Source of the DNA: Deltaproteobacteria bacterium
GTDB taxonomy: Bacteria; Myxococcota_A; UBA9042
Reading direction: 5' to 3'
Length of the DNA stretch: 33,747 nt
Assembly (NCBI GenBank): GCA_016875335.1
Contig: VGRO01000043.1
Coordinates: 1-33,747 of the forward strand
Shown one piece after another: positions 9,277-17,805 of the stretch. Positions within the stretch are counted from its first letter, which is position 1, and every line of letters starts with the position of its first letter. The notes below the pieces were generated by a model. It searched no databases, had not been told where the DNA came from, and saw only the letters and a list, made by a program, of their open reading frames with translations. A program made the position numbers and the translations under genes.

Positions 9277-9487
9277 CGCCGACACGGGTCCGATGGCCCT
9301 TGCGCTGGGAGGCGCGCAGGTTCGCGGCGCTGCGAGCGGCTGCCGGACCGGTGCGCGCCCCGCGGCAATTTGACGCGCCCGCCCATCGTGGCAGGCTTCG
9401 CACCCGACGGGCAGGCGGCGGCGATTGCATCCGTGTAGCCGCCGTGGACCTTGACCCCGCCGCATGGCACGCACCACCTGAGGCATC

Positions 9488-11380
9488 ATGATTTCCTTTC
9501 ATTCTCTTCGATTTCCGGCGCTCGCAGTCTGCACGGCGTTGGCCTCGGTCGGCTGCGACGGCGGCGGTGGCGACACCGGCGATGGCGGGGCCGGCGGCAC
9601 GGCAACCCTGACCCTGGTCTCCAACGCCAAGCCGGTGGACAAGACCTGGTTCATTCCACTGAACGCCGCCAACAACAAGCTGGCGCTTTTCAGCGAGCAG
9701 CGCGAGCCGTTCCAGCTCGGCAACAAGACCGGCAAGGCCGTGACGATCAAGGCCATCACCTTGACGCCCGCGGCCGGCAACGCCGCCGAGGAGTGGTCGC
9801 TGCAAAAGTACGACATCAAGATCCTGCCCATCGACGCCGTCGGCCACAAGATCGAGAACGGCAAGGGCTACGACTTCTACGTGCGTTTCTATCCCGTGCT
9901 GGGCGCCGACCGCGCAGCCACCCTCAAGATCGAGACCGACGCCGGCAACGTCGAGGTCGCCTTGGCGGGCCGGGGCGCCCCAGACAGCGAGTGGGCCGCG
10001 GGCACGACGGTCGACAGCGAACTTGCCTTTGGTACGCCGAACAAGGACGAGTTGGCCGGCACCCTGGTCGCCGACGCGTCCGGCGCCCAATACGCCAGCG
10101 CCAACGTCGACTTCTCGACCAACGAGGGCGTGCTGGTGGGCAAGATCGGCGCCGACGGCAAGCTCGCCTGGAGCAAGTTCTGGAACGGCCCCAACAAGGA
10201 CCGCGCCCGCGACCCGGGCCAGAACGCGGAGTCGGGCGGGTCGATGGGGTCCCTCAGCCTGGACGCCGACGGCAACCTCTATGCCATCGCGTCGATCGCC
10301 ATGAACGCGTCGAACAACACCTTCAACGCCGGCATGGCCAAGATCAAGCCCGACGGCACACTGGCCTGGCAGAACAAGTTTGGCTACGGCGACATCACCA
10401 AGGCCACCCAGAGCGCCGAATTCTACGCGGTCGACGCCAGCGGCTCCCTGGTCTACGCCGTGGGCACCTGCGGCGAACCGGTGACCGTCATCGGCGGCGA
10501 GGGCCTCGGCCTCATGGTCGCCCTGGACCCCAAAGATGGCAGCATCAAGGCCAGGACCGGCGTTGACTTCTCGCCCACCTACAACGACCGCCTCTACGCG
10601 GTCAGAGGCGACGGCAAGGGCAACGTGTACGCGGGCGGCATCGGCTCGGCGGGCGCGCTGCTGGTCAAGTTCAAGACCGCCGACAGCAAGCCCGAGGTCG
10701 AATGGGCCAAGAACGTCGGCTTGGGCAAGGGGGGCAACATCAATGGCCTGGACGTGGACGCCGACGGCAACGTCTACGCGGCGTTCGACCTGCGCGGAGC
10801 GTTCACGGCGCTCGCGCTCGGCAAGTTCGGGCCCGACGGCAAGCTCCTGTGGTCCAAGCAGTTCCTGAGCGGCGGCGGCGACAAGAACAACGTGCACTTC
10901 GTCAAGCTGTTCGGCGGCAAGGTGTGGCTGGGCGGCCGCATCTTCGTCAATGGCTTCGACGGCCAAATGGGCGACGGTCTGGTGGCGCGGCTGGCCGGCG
11001 ACGGCGCGCTTGAATGGTCGGCGTTCCACTTCAGCGGCAAGGGCCCCGATGAAATCGCCGAACACCGCGTCAAGGGCATCGCCGTGCAGGGCGACAAGGT
11101 GCGGGTGCTGTCGCAGGTCTACACCGGCAACATGAACGGCGTGCGCTATAACGGCTACTGGTACAAGGGCCAGGCGACGCTGGACAAACTCGACGCCACC
11201 GTCGATGACATCGCCGCGCCCAAAGCGTACGCGCTCGACAAGGCGGCGGTGGACGACGCCGGCAAGATCATGCAGTGGAAGGACCCACCGCTGCCGGTGC
11301 CGCTCGTGCCGAGCAAGGACAAGAAAGATGGCGCGCCGCCGGATTCGGACTTGATGGTGTCGACGTTGACGGTCAAGTAG
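9488..11380 (+). CDS. Lipoprotein with Ig-like and beta-propeller (SBBP-like) repeats
   Basis: The 630-residue protein starts at the ATG at 9488, with GAGG a few bases upstream. Residues 1-23 form a lipoprotein signal ending in SVGC, so Cys23 would be lipidated; a Gly/Asp-rich linker follows. Residues about 40-150 resemble the Ig-like (ASH/choice-of-anchor) domains of extracellular proteins. The rest consists of repeated blades with the pattern D-x-D-G-N-x-Y-A (LDADGNLYAIAS, VDADGNVYAAFD) and G-x-D-G-K-L-x-W-x-K-x-F, as in SBBP-type propellers. It should sit at the outer membrane or cell surface, most likely in binding or structure; no ligand can be named. A hairpin follows the stop codon. 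Confidence 0.85.
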   Translation: MISFHSLRFPALAVCTALASVGCDGGGGDTGDGGAGGTATLTLVSNAKPVDKTWFIPLNAANNKLALFSEQREPFQLGNKTGKAVTIKAITLTPAAGNAAEEWSLQKYDIKILPIDAVGHKIENGKGYDFYVRFYPVLGADRAATLKIETDAGNVEVALAGRGAPDSEWAAGTTVDSELAFGTPNKDELAGTLVADASGAQYASANVDFSTNEGVLVGKIGADGKLAWSKFWNGPNKDRARDPGQNAESGGSMGSLSLDADGNLYAIASIAMNASNNTFNAGMAKIKPDGTLAWQNKFGYGDITKATQSAEFYAVDASGSLVYAVGTCGEPVTVIGGEGLGLMVALDPKDGSIKARTGVDFSPTYNDRLYAVRGDGKGNVYAGGIGSAGALLVKFKTADSKPEVEWAKNVGLGKGGNINGLDVDADGNVYAAFDLRGAFTALALGKFGPDGKLLWSKQFLSGGGDKNNVHFVKLFGGKVWLGGRIFVNGFDGQMGDGLVARLAGDGALEWSAFHFSGKGPDEIAEHRVKGIAVQGDKVRVLSQVYTGNMNGVRYNGYWYKGQATLDKLDATVDDIAAPKAYALDKAAVDDAGKIMQWKDPPLPVPLVPSKDKKDGAPPDSDLMVSTLTVK

Positions 11381-11389
11381 CGTTTCAGA

Positions 11390-11415
11390 TTTCCAGGCGG
11401 TGGCGTGTCTGGAAA
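11390..11415 (+). terminator. Hairpin after the propeller lipoprotein gene
   Basis: TTTCCAG (11390-11396) and CTGGAAA (11409-11415) form a perfect 7-bp stem with a 12-base loop, beginning 10 bases after the stop codon. It has no T-run, so it is a plausible but unproven transcription end. Confidence 0.4.
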
Positions 11416-11425
11416 GTCGCGGGCG

Positions 11426-11531
11426 CTAGTAGGCGAAACCCCAAATTCGCACCGGGATACGGGCCGTGATGCCACAACAATTCCTCAATCGGTTTCGCCT
11501 ACTAGCTGCTCGTTGCGTGAAGGGGGCTCGC
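11426..11531. repeat. 106-bp exact repeat containing an 80-bp element with 15-bp inverted ends
   Basis: Bases 11426-11531 are identical to 33642-33747, which is the very end of the window, so the second copy may extend further. The first 80 bases (11426-11505) are bounded by perfect inverted repeats: CTAGTAGGCGAAACC at 11426-11440 and its exact reverse complement at 11491-11505. The 50-base interior has no open frame of note. The size and inverted ends fit a MITE-like or REP-like non-autonomous element, but no target-site duplication is visible. The 26 bases after the right end are also conserved between the two copies. Confidence 0.9.
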
Positions 11532-11646
11532 AGCCCCCTCGCGCGCCCATGCGCGCTCACCCCCGCGGCCGGCCGCAGCCGCGGCCGGAAGTACCTCAGC
11601 CCTGTTGCGCGCCGGAACCCGGCGCGAATTTCGGGCCTGAGGTACT
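11507..11646. other. Cluster of four further hairpins, ending in a cruciform
   Basis: Directly after the inverted-repeat element come AGGGGGCT (11521-11528) pairing with AGCCCCCT (11532-11539), GCGCGC (11541-11546) with GCGCGC (11551-11556), and two direct copies of the near-palindrome CCGCGGCCGG (11563-11572, 11579-11588). Last is a nested structure in which AGTACCTCAG (11590-11599) pairs exactly with CTGAGGTACT (11637-11646) and encloses CGCGCCGG (11608-11615) pairing with CCGGCGCG (11619-11626). It could be a structured RNA, a folded-DNA recombination target or a terminator cluster. Confidence 0.75.
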
Positions 11647-11913
11647 AGCCCCGACCTCGGAGTTTGCGGGTTGCGCCGGAAACGCGCGGGGTTTCTTGGC
11701 TGCTGAAACTCAATGGCACTCGCCAGGCGGTGGTCGGCGAACTGCTGGCGCTCGGCGCGCGCCACTGTCTGCGCAAGGACCTAGCCGAGGTGTTCTTTGC
11801 GCCGGCCAACGAGGTGGAGGGGGGGGGGCCGGTTCGGACCCACGAGGTGGTCGAGCACGGGCTGTGCGCAGTGACTTGCCGCGCCCTCATGTGGCTGCGC
11901 AACTCGTAGCAGC
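11647..11913. other. Gene-poor spacer with one doubtful short open frame
   Basis: The only candidate is a plus-strand frame from a TTG at 11664 to 11909 (81 codons), containing VVGELLALGARHCLRKDL and a run of ten G near 11819-11828. No ribosome binding site and no family is recognised, and it is convergent with hsdR. It may be the remnant of an older gene at the edge of the defence island. Otherwise I see nothing here. Confidence 0.3.
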
Positions 11914-14900
11914 TCATGCTGGCCGCTCTGGCCCCTGCGTGTCGATCACCGCAACGAACTCCGCGACCACCTGGACCGCGTCCTCCTCGACATCCTCAAG
12001 GACGATAGGCGCGAACGCCGGATTGGTCGGCTTCAGCGTGATCCTCGTGTGTCGCCACGAGTCGCCGACCTGGGCTTTCTCGCTCTCGTAGCGCTTCACT
12101 GTGTAGCGATGCCCCGTCTCTGGATCCGAGGCATCGCGAAGCTGGACGAGCACAATTCGGCCTTGGCGCGAGCCCGTCACCGGGGCGGCAAAGAGGCAGA
12201 ATGCGCCGTCGCCAATAGCAGGCTCCATGGACTGCCCAACGACCTGCGCGACGAACATGCCCGGTCGCAGCCGCCGATCGCTGTCCAGCTCGACCCACTC
12301 GAAATCGTCGTCTGCCACATGCTGCGGATCGCCAAAGGCGCCGGCCGCAGCCTTGAGCGGCAGGAACGGCACACACTTGACGTAGCGGTCCTTGGGGGCG
12401 CCGTCGACCAACCGCAGCTTCGGCCGAGGGGCGCGATGCGGCGCGTTGTCGTCGGCGCGCAGCCGGCGGTACGCCTCTTCGGCCATCCAAGCGGTCACCA
12501 CCTTCTGGAACGGCGTGTCGTTCATGTACCGAACGAAGATGTCCTCGTTCTGGTCCATGCGGTCGATGAAAAGTCGCTCCAGCACGGTCTTGAACAGCAG
12601 CTCGAATTTGTCGCCGGGGTTCACCGCCGCCGCACGGCGCAAGCCGTCATCGCCCACCGCGGCCTCGACGATCTGGTCGAAAAACAACTGGTCGGCTTGG
12701 TTGAATTCAGTGCCGAAGCGCTCGTTGACAATGTGGATCAGTTGCGAAAGCGGCACAGGTTGTTCCCGGAGTAGGCCGCTGCCGACCTCAGACGGCCCAT
12801 CGAGCTTGCGCGCGTCGCCGTCCCTGAGCGAGATGGAGCCCTCGCTGATTTTCTGCAGCCGGTAGTACTCGAGCTTGACCTCGTCGTCGAACTGATAGGC
12901 AGTGCCGCTGGCACGGCGCGGCAGTTTCACCGTTAGGTGCCGAACGAACACGTAGAGGCGCTCAAGATCGGAATCCTGGTACGGGATCACCTGGCTGAGA
13001 AAGCCGTACAGGTTCTGGAAAGCCTGCAGCTTCCCGCGCCACAGTTCGGCGTCGTCCGGGCTTTCCCCCGAGCGCACCTTGAAGCGCGAGACCGCGGGAT
13101 CGAGCGCAGCGTTCAACGCTTGATGGTCTAGGGCACTCTGCTTCTGCTTGGGTTTGAAGTAGACCTCGCAGAACCGCGCGACCTCCTCGTCGCGGTACAT
13201 GCCCACCGCGTCCAGATCGCCCTTGATGGCATACAGCCGCGCTGGATCGACTTCCTCGCCGATCGCCGCCCCTTCGTAGTAGGTCTTGAAGGCCTCGCGA
13301 ATCTCCTCGCGGTCGTTCACGAAGTCGAGGACGAACGTGTCTTCCTTGAGCGGATGGATGCGGTTGAGCCGCGACAGCGTCTGCACCGCCTGGATGCCGG
13401 CGAGCCGCTTGTCGACATACATGGTGTGCAGCAATGGCTGGTCAAAACCGGTCTGGTATTTCTCCGCGACGAGAAGCACCTGGTACTCGGGCGAGGCGAA
13501 GCGCTCGGGCAGTTCCTTTTGGCGCAGCCCGCCGTTCATCGCCTCCTCGGTGTACGAGACGCCTGCGAGCTTGTCGTCCTGCACGGCACCCGAGAAGGCC
13601 ACCAGCGACTTGATCGGGTAGCCCTTGTCCTTGATGTACCTGTCGAAGCTCAGCTTGTAGCGAACGGCCTCCAGGCGCGAACCCGTCACCACCATCGCCT
13701 TCGCGCGCCCGCCGATCTTGTGGCGGGTGACGGTGTGGAAGTGCTCGACGATCACCTCGGTCTTCTGGGCGATGTTGTGCGGATGGAGCTTGAGGAAGCG
13801 CGCCAGCGCGCGAGCTGCCTTCTTGCGCTCGACATTCGGGTCGTCTTCGCAGGACTTCAAGAGCCGGAAGTATGTGGCGTACGTCGTGTAGCTCTTCAGC
13901 ACGTCGAGGATGAAGCCCTCCTCGATCGCCTGCCGCATCGTGTAGTGGTGCGCGGGCCTGCCGCTGCGCCCAAACACTGCGAGGGTCTTGTGCTTGGGTG
14001 TTGCCGTAAAGGCGAAGAAGCTCAGGTTCGCGTGGCTGCCGCGCTTTGCCATGCTGCGGAACAGCTCGGCGAGATCATCACGGCCCTCCTCCGCGGCCCG
14101 CTTCTGCGCTTCGGTGCGAAGGGCCTCGCCACCGAGAACCTCTTTGAGGTCCGTGGCGGTCTCGCCGCCCTGCGAGCTGTGTGCCTCATCGATGATGACC
14201 GCGCAGCGCCGCGACTGGAGCGTCCCCGCGCCGACCTCCCCGCGCTCCTCGGCCATCTTGAGCAGTTGGCGTGAGACAAAGGGGAACTTCTGCAGCGTCG
14301 TGATGATGATCGGCACGGCGCTCTGCAGCGCTTCGGCGAGCTGGCGCGAGCTCTCGTCGATCCTCTGCACCACGCCGCGTTTGTGCTCGAACTGGTAGAT
14401 GTTGTCCTGCAGTTGCTGGTCGAGCACCACGCGATCGGTGACCACAATGACGCTGTCGAAGACGCGCCGGTTGCCTTCGTCGTGCAGCGACGCGAGCCGG
14501 TGTGTGAGCCAGGCGATTGTGTTGCTCTTGCCACTCCCGGCCGAGTGCTCGACGAGGTAGTTGTTCCCCGGGCCTTCCGCGCGAGCGGACTGCACGAGAA
14601 ACCGCACCGCCTGGAGCTGGTGGTAGCGAGGGAAGACCATTTGTTCAGTCTTGACCTTGCGGCCCTGATCGTCGCGCTTCTCGTCCACCTGCAAGTGGAG
14701 GAAGCGGGCGAGCAGGTCGAGCAAGCTTTCCCGGTCGAGCACCTCTTCCCAAAGGTAGGCGGTGCGGTACCTCCGGCCTTGCGGGTCGGCAGGGTTGCCC
14801 GCGCCACCGTCGTCGCCCTTGTTGAAGGGCAGGAAGTGGGTGGCGCTGCCCGCGAGGCGCGTCGTCATCAGCACCGTGTCGGTGTCGACGGCGAAGTGCA

Positions 14901-15465
14901 CGAGCGTGCGCTTCTTGAACTCGAAGATGGTCTCGCGCGGGTCGCGGTCCAATTTGTACTGGCGCCGAGCGTTTTCGACGGTCTGCCCGGTCATCGCGTT
15001 CTTCAGCTCGAGCGTCGCGATGGGGATGCCGTTCACGGTGAGCGTGACATCGAGCGACTTCTCGGAGCGCGTCGAGAAGCGGAGCTGGCGGGTCAGGCCG
15101 AGGCGGTTCTTGGCGTAGCGGTCCTCCAGCTCCGGATTGAGCGCGTGGGCGGCCTTGAAGTAGGCGACAAAGAGCGTGCGCCCGTAGCACTTGAAGCCGT
15201 GGCGCAGCGTCGCGAGCGAGCCGTTCGCGTCCATCCACTTGCAGAGGTCGGTGAGGATTTGCTCGCCCGTCTTCGTTCCGTGCAGCGCTTCGAGCTTGGC
15301 CCACTCCTTGGGCTGGGTGTCCCTTATGAATTCGAGGACCTCGGACGGGAAGATGGCGCGCTCGCGGTCGAAGCCATCCCGCGAGACGCCGACGTAGCCG
15401 TGCGATAGGAGGTGTTCCTCGATCACCGACTCGAAGGCGGCTTCGGTGTGGCGGGGCGGGATCAT
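11914..15465 (-). CDS. hsdR: Type I restriction enzyme motor/nuclease subunit HsdR fused to a LexA/S24-like domain
   Basis: This 1,183-residue subunit cuts and translocates DNA in a type I restriction complex with HsdM and HsdS. I chose the ATG at 15465 because GGAGAGAG precedes it and the family N-terminus begins there ([10 protein letters not shown]). The nuclease core is Asp139 with Glu153-x-Lys155 (LELKN). The motor has Walker A (HSAGSGKS, about 308-315), DEAH at 426-429 and a TATP motif. After the HsdR C-terminal helices comes an extra domain, about 1025-1175, that matches LexA/UmuD: AAAG with Ala1041-Gly1042 at the cleavage position, GQSMEP with Ser1079, YTVKRY with Lys1124, and the closing strands [11 protein letters not shown]. 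All elements needed for self-cleavage are visible; activity is inferred. It is the last gene of the operon, 226 bases after darG. Confidence 0.95.
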   Translation of the reverse strand: MIPPRHTEAAFESVIEEHLLSHGYVGVSRDGFDRERAIFPSEVLEFIRDTQPKEWAKLEALHGTKTGEQILTDLCKWMDANGSLATLRHGFKCYGRTLFVAYFKAAHALNPELEDRYAKNRLGLTRQLRFSTRSEKSLDVTLTVNGIPIATLELKNAMTGQTVENARRQYKLDRDPRETIFEFKKRTLVHFAVDTDTVLMTTRLAGSATHFLPFNKGDDGGAGNPADPQGRRYRTAYLWEEVLDRESLLDLLARFLHLQVDEKRDDQGRKVKTEQMVFPRYHQLQAVRFLVQSARAEGPGNNYLVEHSAGSGKSNTIAWLTHRLASLHDEGNRRVFDSVIVVTDRVVLDQQLQDNIYQFEHKRGVVQRIDESSRQLAEALQSAVPIIITTLQKFPFVSRQLLKMAEERGEVGAGTLQSRRCAVIIDEAHSSQGGETATDLKEVLGGEALRTEAQKRAAEEGRDDLAELFRSMAKRGSHANLSFFAFTATPKHKTLAVFGRSGRPAHHYTMRQAIEEGFILDVLKSYTTYATYFRLLKSCEDDPNVERKKAARALARFLKLHPHNIAQKTEVIVEHFHTVTRHKIGGRAKAMVVTGSRLEAVRYKLSFDRYIKDKGYPIKSLVAFSGAVQDDKLAGVSYTEEAMNGGLRQKELPERFASPEYQVLLVAEKYQTGFDQPLLHTMYVDKRLAGIQAVQTLSRLNRIHPLKEDTFVLDFVNDREEIREAFKTYYEGAAIGEEVDPARLYAIKGDLDAVGMYRDEEVARFCEVYFKPKQKQSALDHQALNAALDPAVSRFKVRSGESPDDAELWRGKLQAFQNLYGFLSQVIPYQDSDLERLYVFVRHLTVKLPRRASGTAYQFDDEVKLEYYRLQKISEGSISLRDGDARKLDGPSEVGSGLLREQPVPLSQLIHIVNERFGTEFNQADQLFFDQIVEAAVGDDGLRRAAAVNPGDKFELLFKTVLERLFIDRMDQNEDIFVRYMNDTPFQKVVTAWMAEEAYRRLRADDNAPHRAPRPKLRLVDGAPKDRYVKCVPFLPLKAAAGAFGDPQHVADDDFEWVELDSDRRLRPGMFVAQVVGQSMEPAIGDGAFCLFAAPVTGSRQGRIVLVQLRDASDPETGHRYTVKRYESEKAQVGDSWRHTRITLKPTNPAFAPIVLEDVEEDAVQVVAEFVAVIDTQGPERPA

Positions 15466-15691
15466 GGATTCTCTCTCCGGTCGTGACGGCGGTCCTGCCG
15501 CCACAGCGGCTCGGAGCGTGTGGGCAGTGAGGGCGCCGAATCGCCAGACAGTGTCAGTCGAATCAAGTCGGTTCCAAGCTGTGAGGCTGGCCTTTGGGTT
15601 GCTGCCGCGTGGATCTCGCGATTCGCGAAGATCTCGCGCGGATGCCGCCCGATGTTCTCGGGGTTTGGGCGGACGGTCGATTCCTTGTGCG
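15466..15691 (-). promoter_or_regulatory. Spacer before hsdR with a possible operator
   Basis: This is the only sizeable gap in the defence operon. At 15612-15638, two direct copies of GATCTCGCG (15612-15620 and 15630-15638) flank the palindrome TTCGCGAA (15622-15629). That arrangement would suit a dimeric regulator about 150 bases upstream of the hsdR start. I could not recognise a known SOS box. Separate control of the nuclease gene is inference. Confidence 0.35.
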
Positions 15692-16744
15692 TCACGCAAG
15701 GTTGCTCGCCGACGCCAACCAACCCTGGTCGCGTAGAAGCCCGGAGGCGATATGGATCTGGCGCTCAGAGAAGACCCGCTTGCTGGGCCCCCAGGCGTGC
15801 AGCGAGGCGACGAGAGCCTCCGGCGGGACCTGGTCGCGAACGAGCAGCCAGTGCACCGAGGACAGCAACTCCAGTCCGTAGCCGGACTCGAAGCCGGAAA
15901 CGAGCTCGGCGACGCGATCGAACCGGGCTCGGGTCTCCAAATGTCCGGCGAGAAAGCTGGCGGCGTCGTCGACGGCTCGTGGAACGAGGCGGATGGGCTT
16001 ATCCGGGTTGTCGCCGCCGTCGGCGTAGCCAGCGATTAGGTGGCCTTCGATCGCCGTGAGGACATGGCGCAGGTTCTCGGCGTAGGGGCCGCGCGGCGCC
16101 TTCACGAAGCTCAGGCGCAACGCTTCGCCAGCTTCCTGCACGAAGTACATGAGTTTGTGAACCTCGAGCAGGGTGATTTCAGGCTCTAACAGGCCTCGCA
16201 GGTACCGATCGAGCAGCTCGACGAGCACAGCGCGCCCAGGCGTCATCCGCGGAGCCACAAGGGCATGCGCCATGGTCGCCGACGCAGGGGCACCCGTGGG
16301 TTCGAAGATCGTGACTTCGACATCTCGCAACTCCGCGAAGGCGGCCTCGATGCGACGCTTGACTTCGGCCCAGGGCAGTCCGCCCAAGCCAGCGCCGAGA
16401 GGCGGCACGGCGATCGAGCGGATTCCACGGTGGCGTACGAATTCGACGAGGTCGCGCAACCCCGTTTCGATGTCCTCCATGCGGCTCAATCCTCGCCAAT
16501 GCCGCTTCGTTGGGAAGTTGACGATGAACCGCGGTGGCATGAGCGCACCGGTCTCGAAGACCCACATCTTCCCTGGGGTCACGTCCCCGCGCTGGCATGC
16601 GAGCACGTACGCCTTGAAGTTCGCTGGATATGCGTGCTTGAACTGCAAGGCGATGCCGCGCCCCATCACCCCGACGCAGTTCACCGTGTTGACAAGCGCT
16701 TCCGCGCGTGACGCCAGGATATCTCCACGCTCGTATGCGATCAT
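15692..16744 (-). CDS. darG: DarG-type antitoxin: macrodomain DNA ADP-ribosyl glycohydrolase
   Basis: The 350-residue protein would remove ADP-ribose from thymidine in DNA and so neutralise DarT. Residues 1 to about 155 form a macrodomain: GDIL near the N-terminus, [20 protein letters not shown] with the ligand-loop Asn and Gly residues, and [12 protein letters not shown] further on. The C-terminal half, about 170-350, matches the DarG C-terminal domain, which in the family binds and blocks DarT directly. It starts at the ATG at 16744, 9 bases after the darT stop. Toxin first, antitoxin second is the usual DarTG order. The length is typical and the ligand motifs look intact, so an active antitoxin is expected. 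Confidence 0.93.
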   Translation of the reverse strand: MIAYERGDILASRAEALVNTVNCVGVMGRGIALQFKHAYPANFKAYVLACQRGDVTPGKMWVFETGALMPPRFIVNFPTKRHWRGLSRMEDIETGLRDLVEFVRHRGIRSIAVPPLGAGLGGLPWAEVKRRIEAAFAELRDVEVTIFEPTGAPASATMAHALVAPRMTPGRAVLVELLDRYLRGLLEPEITLLEVHKLMYFVQEAGEALRLSFVKAPRGPYAENLRHVLTAIEGHLIAGYADGGDNPDKPIRLVPRAVDDAASFLAGHLETRARFDRVAELVSGFESGYGLELLSSVHWLLVRDQVPPEALVASLHAWGPSKRVFSERQIHIASGLLRDQGWLASASNLA

Positions 16745-16753
16745 GACGGCACC

Positions 16754-17404
16754 TCAGTAGTACCAATCGGGCAGCACATGCACTGGGGGCTGATGGCCGC
16801 ATTGGGTTAGCGCGCTGTAGACCTGCTGCCGGGTCGCAGCCGATCGTACGCCGATGCGTTCGACAAGCGACCACGGCATGCGCTTCTCGACCAGGAACTC
16901 GGCCTGCTTGCCTTCCTTGCGGGTTTGCCAGCTGGTCGCTCCGATTGCGTCCCAGTCGAGTTGCGCCAGATCCTTGAGATCGCAACGATCCTCGAAGTAG
17001 TTCGAGCCAGCGTTCGACAATGTGAACGCCCAGCGCAGGCCCTCTTGTTCGGCCCAGGCAACGACGGCGTGAAGGTCCGCTTGCAGGTGGACGATCGGGG
17101 CTTGCCCGCCACGGAAGATCAGGTCTGGATGGTTGGCCATGTGGATGACGTACAGCATCACCGAGCGCGGGCAGAAGTAGAACGGCACGCACTCGCCCAC
17201 GTGCAGTCCCGGCCGGCTCGTGAGCTCCGTGGCCATTCGTCGGGTCTTGATCGTGCCCATGCCGATTGTCGTGCCGCTGCCGTTCCGGCTCCGCATGTCA
17301 GCATCGCACATCAGGGCGGCAACCGCGATGATGGACGGCAGCCGGTCGCCATGCACGATGTGGTAGAGCTTCGGCTGGGTCGGAACCTGAGCTGCGTCCA
17401 TCAT
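16754..17404 (-). CDS. darT: DarT-type toxin: DNA thymidine ADP-ribosyltransferase
   Basis: The 216-residue enzyme uses NAD+ to attach ADP-ribose to thymidine in single-stranded DNA, which blocks replication; family members act in phage defence. Visible family elements are LYHIVH with His15 in the NAD pocket, GTIKTRR with Arg55/56, PFYFCPRSVMLY (residues 74-85), and KQAEFLV with Glu169, the position of the catalytic glutamate. The start is the ATG at 17404, whose ATGA overlaps the stop of the upstream gene, implying coupled translation; an adjacent ATG at 17401 would also work. No key residue appears to be missing, so the toxin is probably active and dependent on the darG gene next to it. Confidence 0.93.
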   Translation of the reverse strand: MMDAAQVPTQPKLYHIVHGDRLPSIIAVAALMCDADMRSRNGSGTTIGMGTIKTRRMATELTSRPGLHVGECVPFYFCPRSVMLYVIHMANHPDLIFRGGQAPIVHLQADLHAVVAWAEQEGLRWAFTLSNAGSNYFEDRCDLKDLAQLDWDAIGATSWQTRKEGKQAEFLVEKRMPWSLVERIGVRSAATRQQVYSALTQCGHQPPVHVLPDWYY

Positions 17405-17805
17405 GAGTGGCCTCGCGGGTCCAGTTGCCCGGTCACCGCCGCCGCGATGATCGCCGCCTGTCGCTCCTTGGCCAACGCCATCGTGCGCGCGGTCGGGGTG
17501 CGCGGCGCTGCGGCCGAGATGATCGCGTCGAGGTTGTAGATGCCTACTTCGCGCAAAACGTCGCGATTCCAACAAGTTAGATCCATCCGGAATTTCCGGA
17601 TAGTCGCCTCCACGGTCAGTTCGCCGCTCGCGCTGATGCGACGCGGGTGTTCGTCGCCGGTCCCGACGTCGACTCCGAACAGCTTGGCTGCGCGGCGCTG
17701 GTCGAGCCAGGAGGTGTCGGGTTCGTGCAGGGCCTCGATGCGCACGGTGTCGTTGGGGGTGCGGTAGAGGAGGAGGTCGGCTTGCTGGGGGGGTTGGTTG
17801 GTCAT
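17401..17805 (-). CDS. Short chimera: RhuM-like N-terminus joined to an HsdS-like C-terminal tail
   Basis: The protein has 134 residues. Residues 1 to about 100 resemble the N-terminal part of RhuM (virulence-associated) proteins: DLLLYRTPNDTVRIEALHE, then WLDQRRAAKLFGVD, then the segment ending IYNLDAIIS. At the point where RhuM proteins continue with their GYRV segment, the sequence instead becomes a short HsdS tail, KERQAAIIAAAVTGQLD, closely similar to the end of the HsdS encoded nearby (KERRSALIAAAVTGQLD). ATGA overlaps link it to the genes on both sides, so it is still translated in register. It could be a deletion remnant of a rhuM-hsdS pair or a functional small adaptor that uses the HsdS tail to touch HsdM. 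The function is unknown. Confidence 0.75.
   Translation of the reverse strand: MTNQPPQQADLLLYRTPNDTVRIEALHEPDTSWLDQRRAAKLFGVDVGTGDEHPRRISASGELTVEATIRKFRMDLTCWNRDVLREVGIYNLDAIISAAAPRTPTARTMALAKERQAAIIAAAVTGQLDPRGHS

Noticed and set aside
11426..11505. Integron attC site
   Set aside because: Size and inverted ends are suggestive, but the ends do not fit the RYYYAAC/GTTRRRY core consensus, and no integrase or cassette array is present.
11664..11909. 81-codon open frame as a real gene
   Set aside because: It has no ribosome binding site, a TTG start, a G-run and no recognisable family; kept only as a doubtful remnant.
15466..15699. Upstream extension of HsdR by 78 residues
   Set aside because: The extension overlaps the darG end, is Arg-rich and not protein-like, while GGAGAGAG precedes the ATG at 15465 where the family N-terminus begins.
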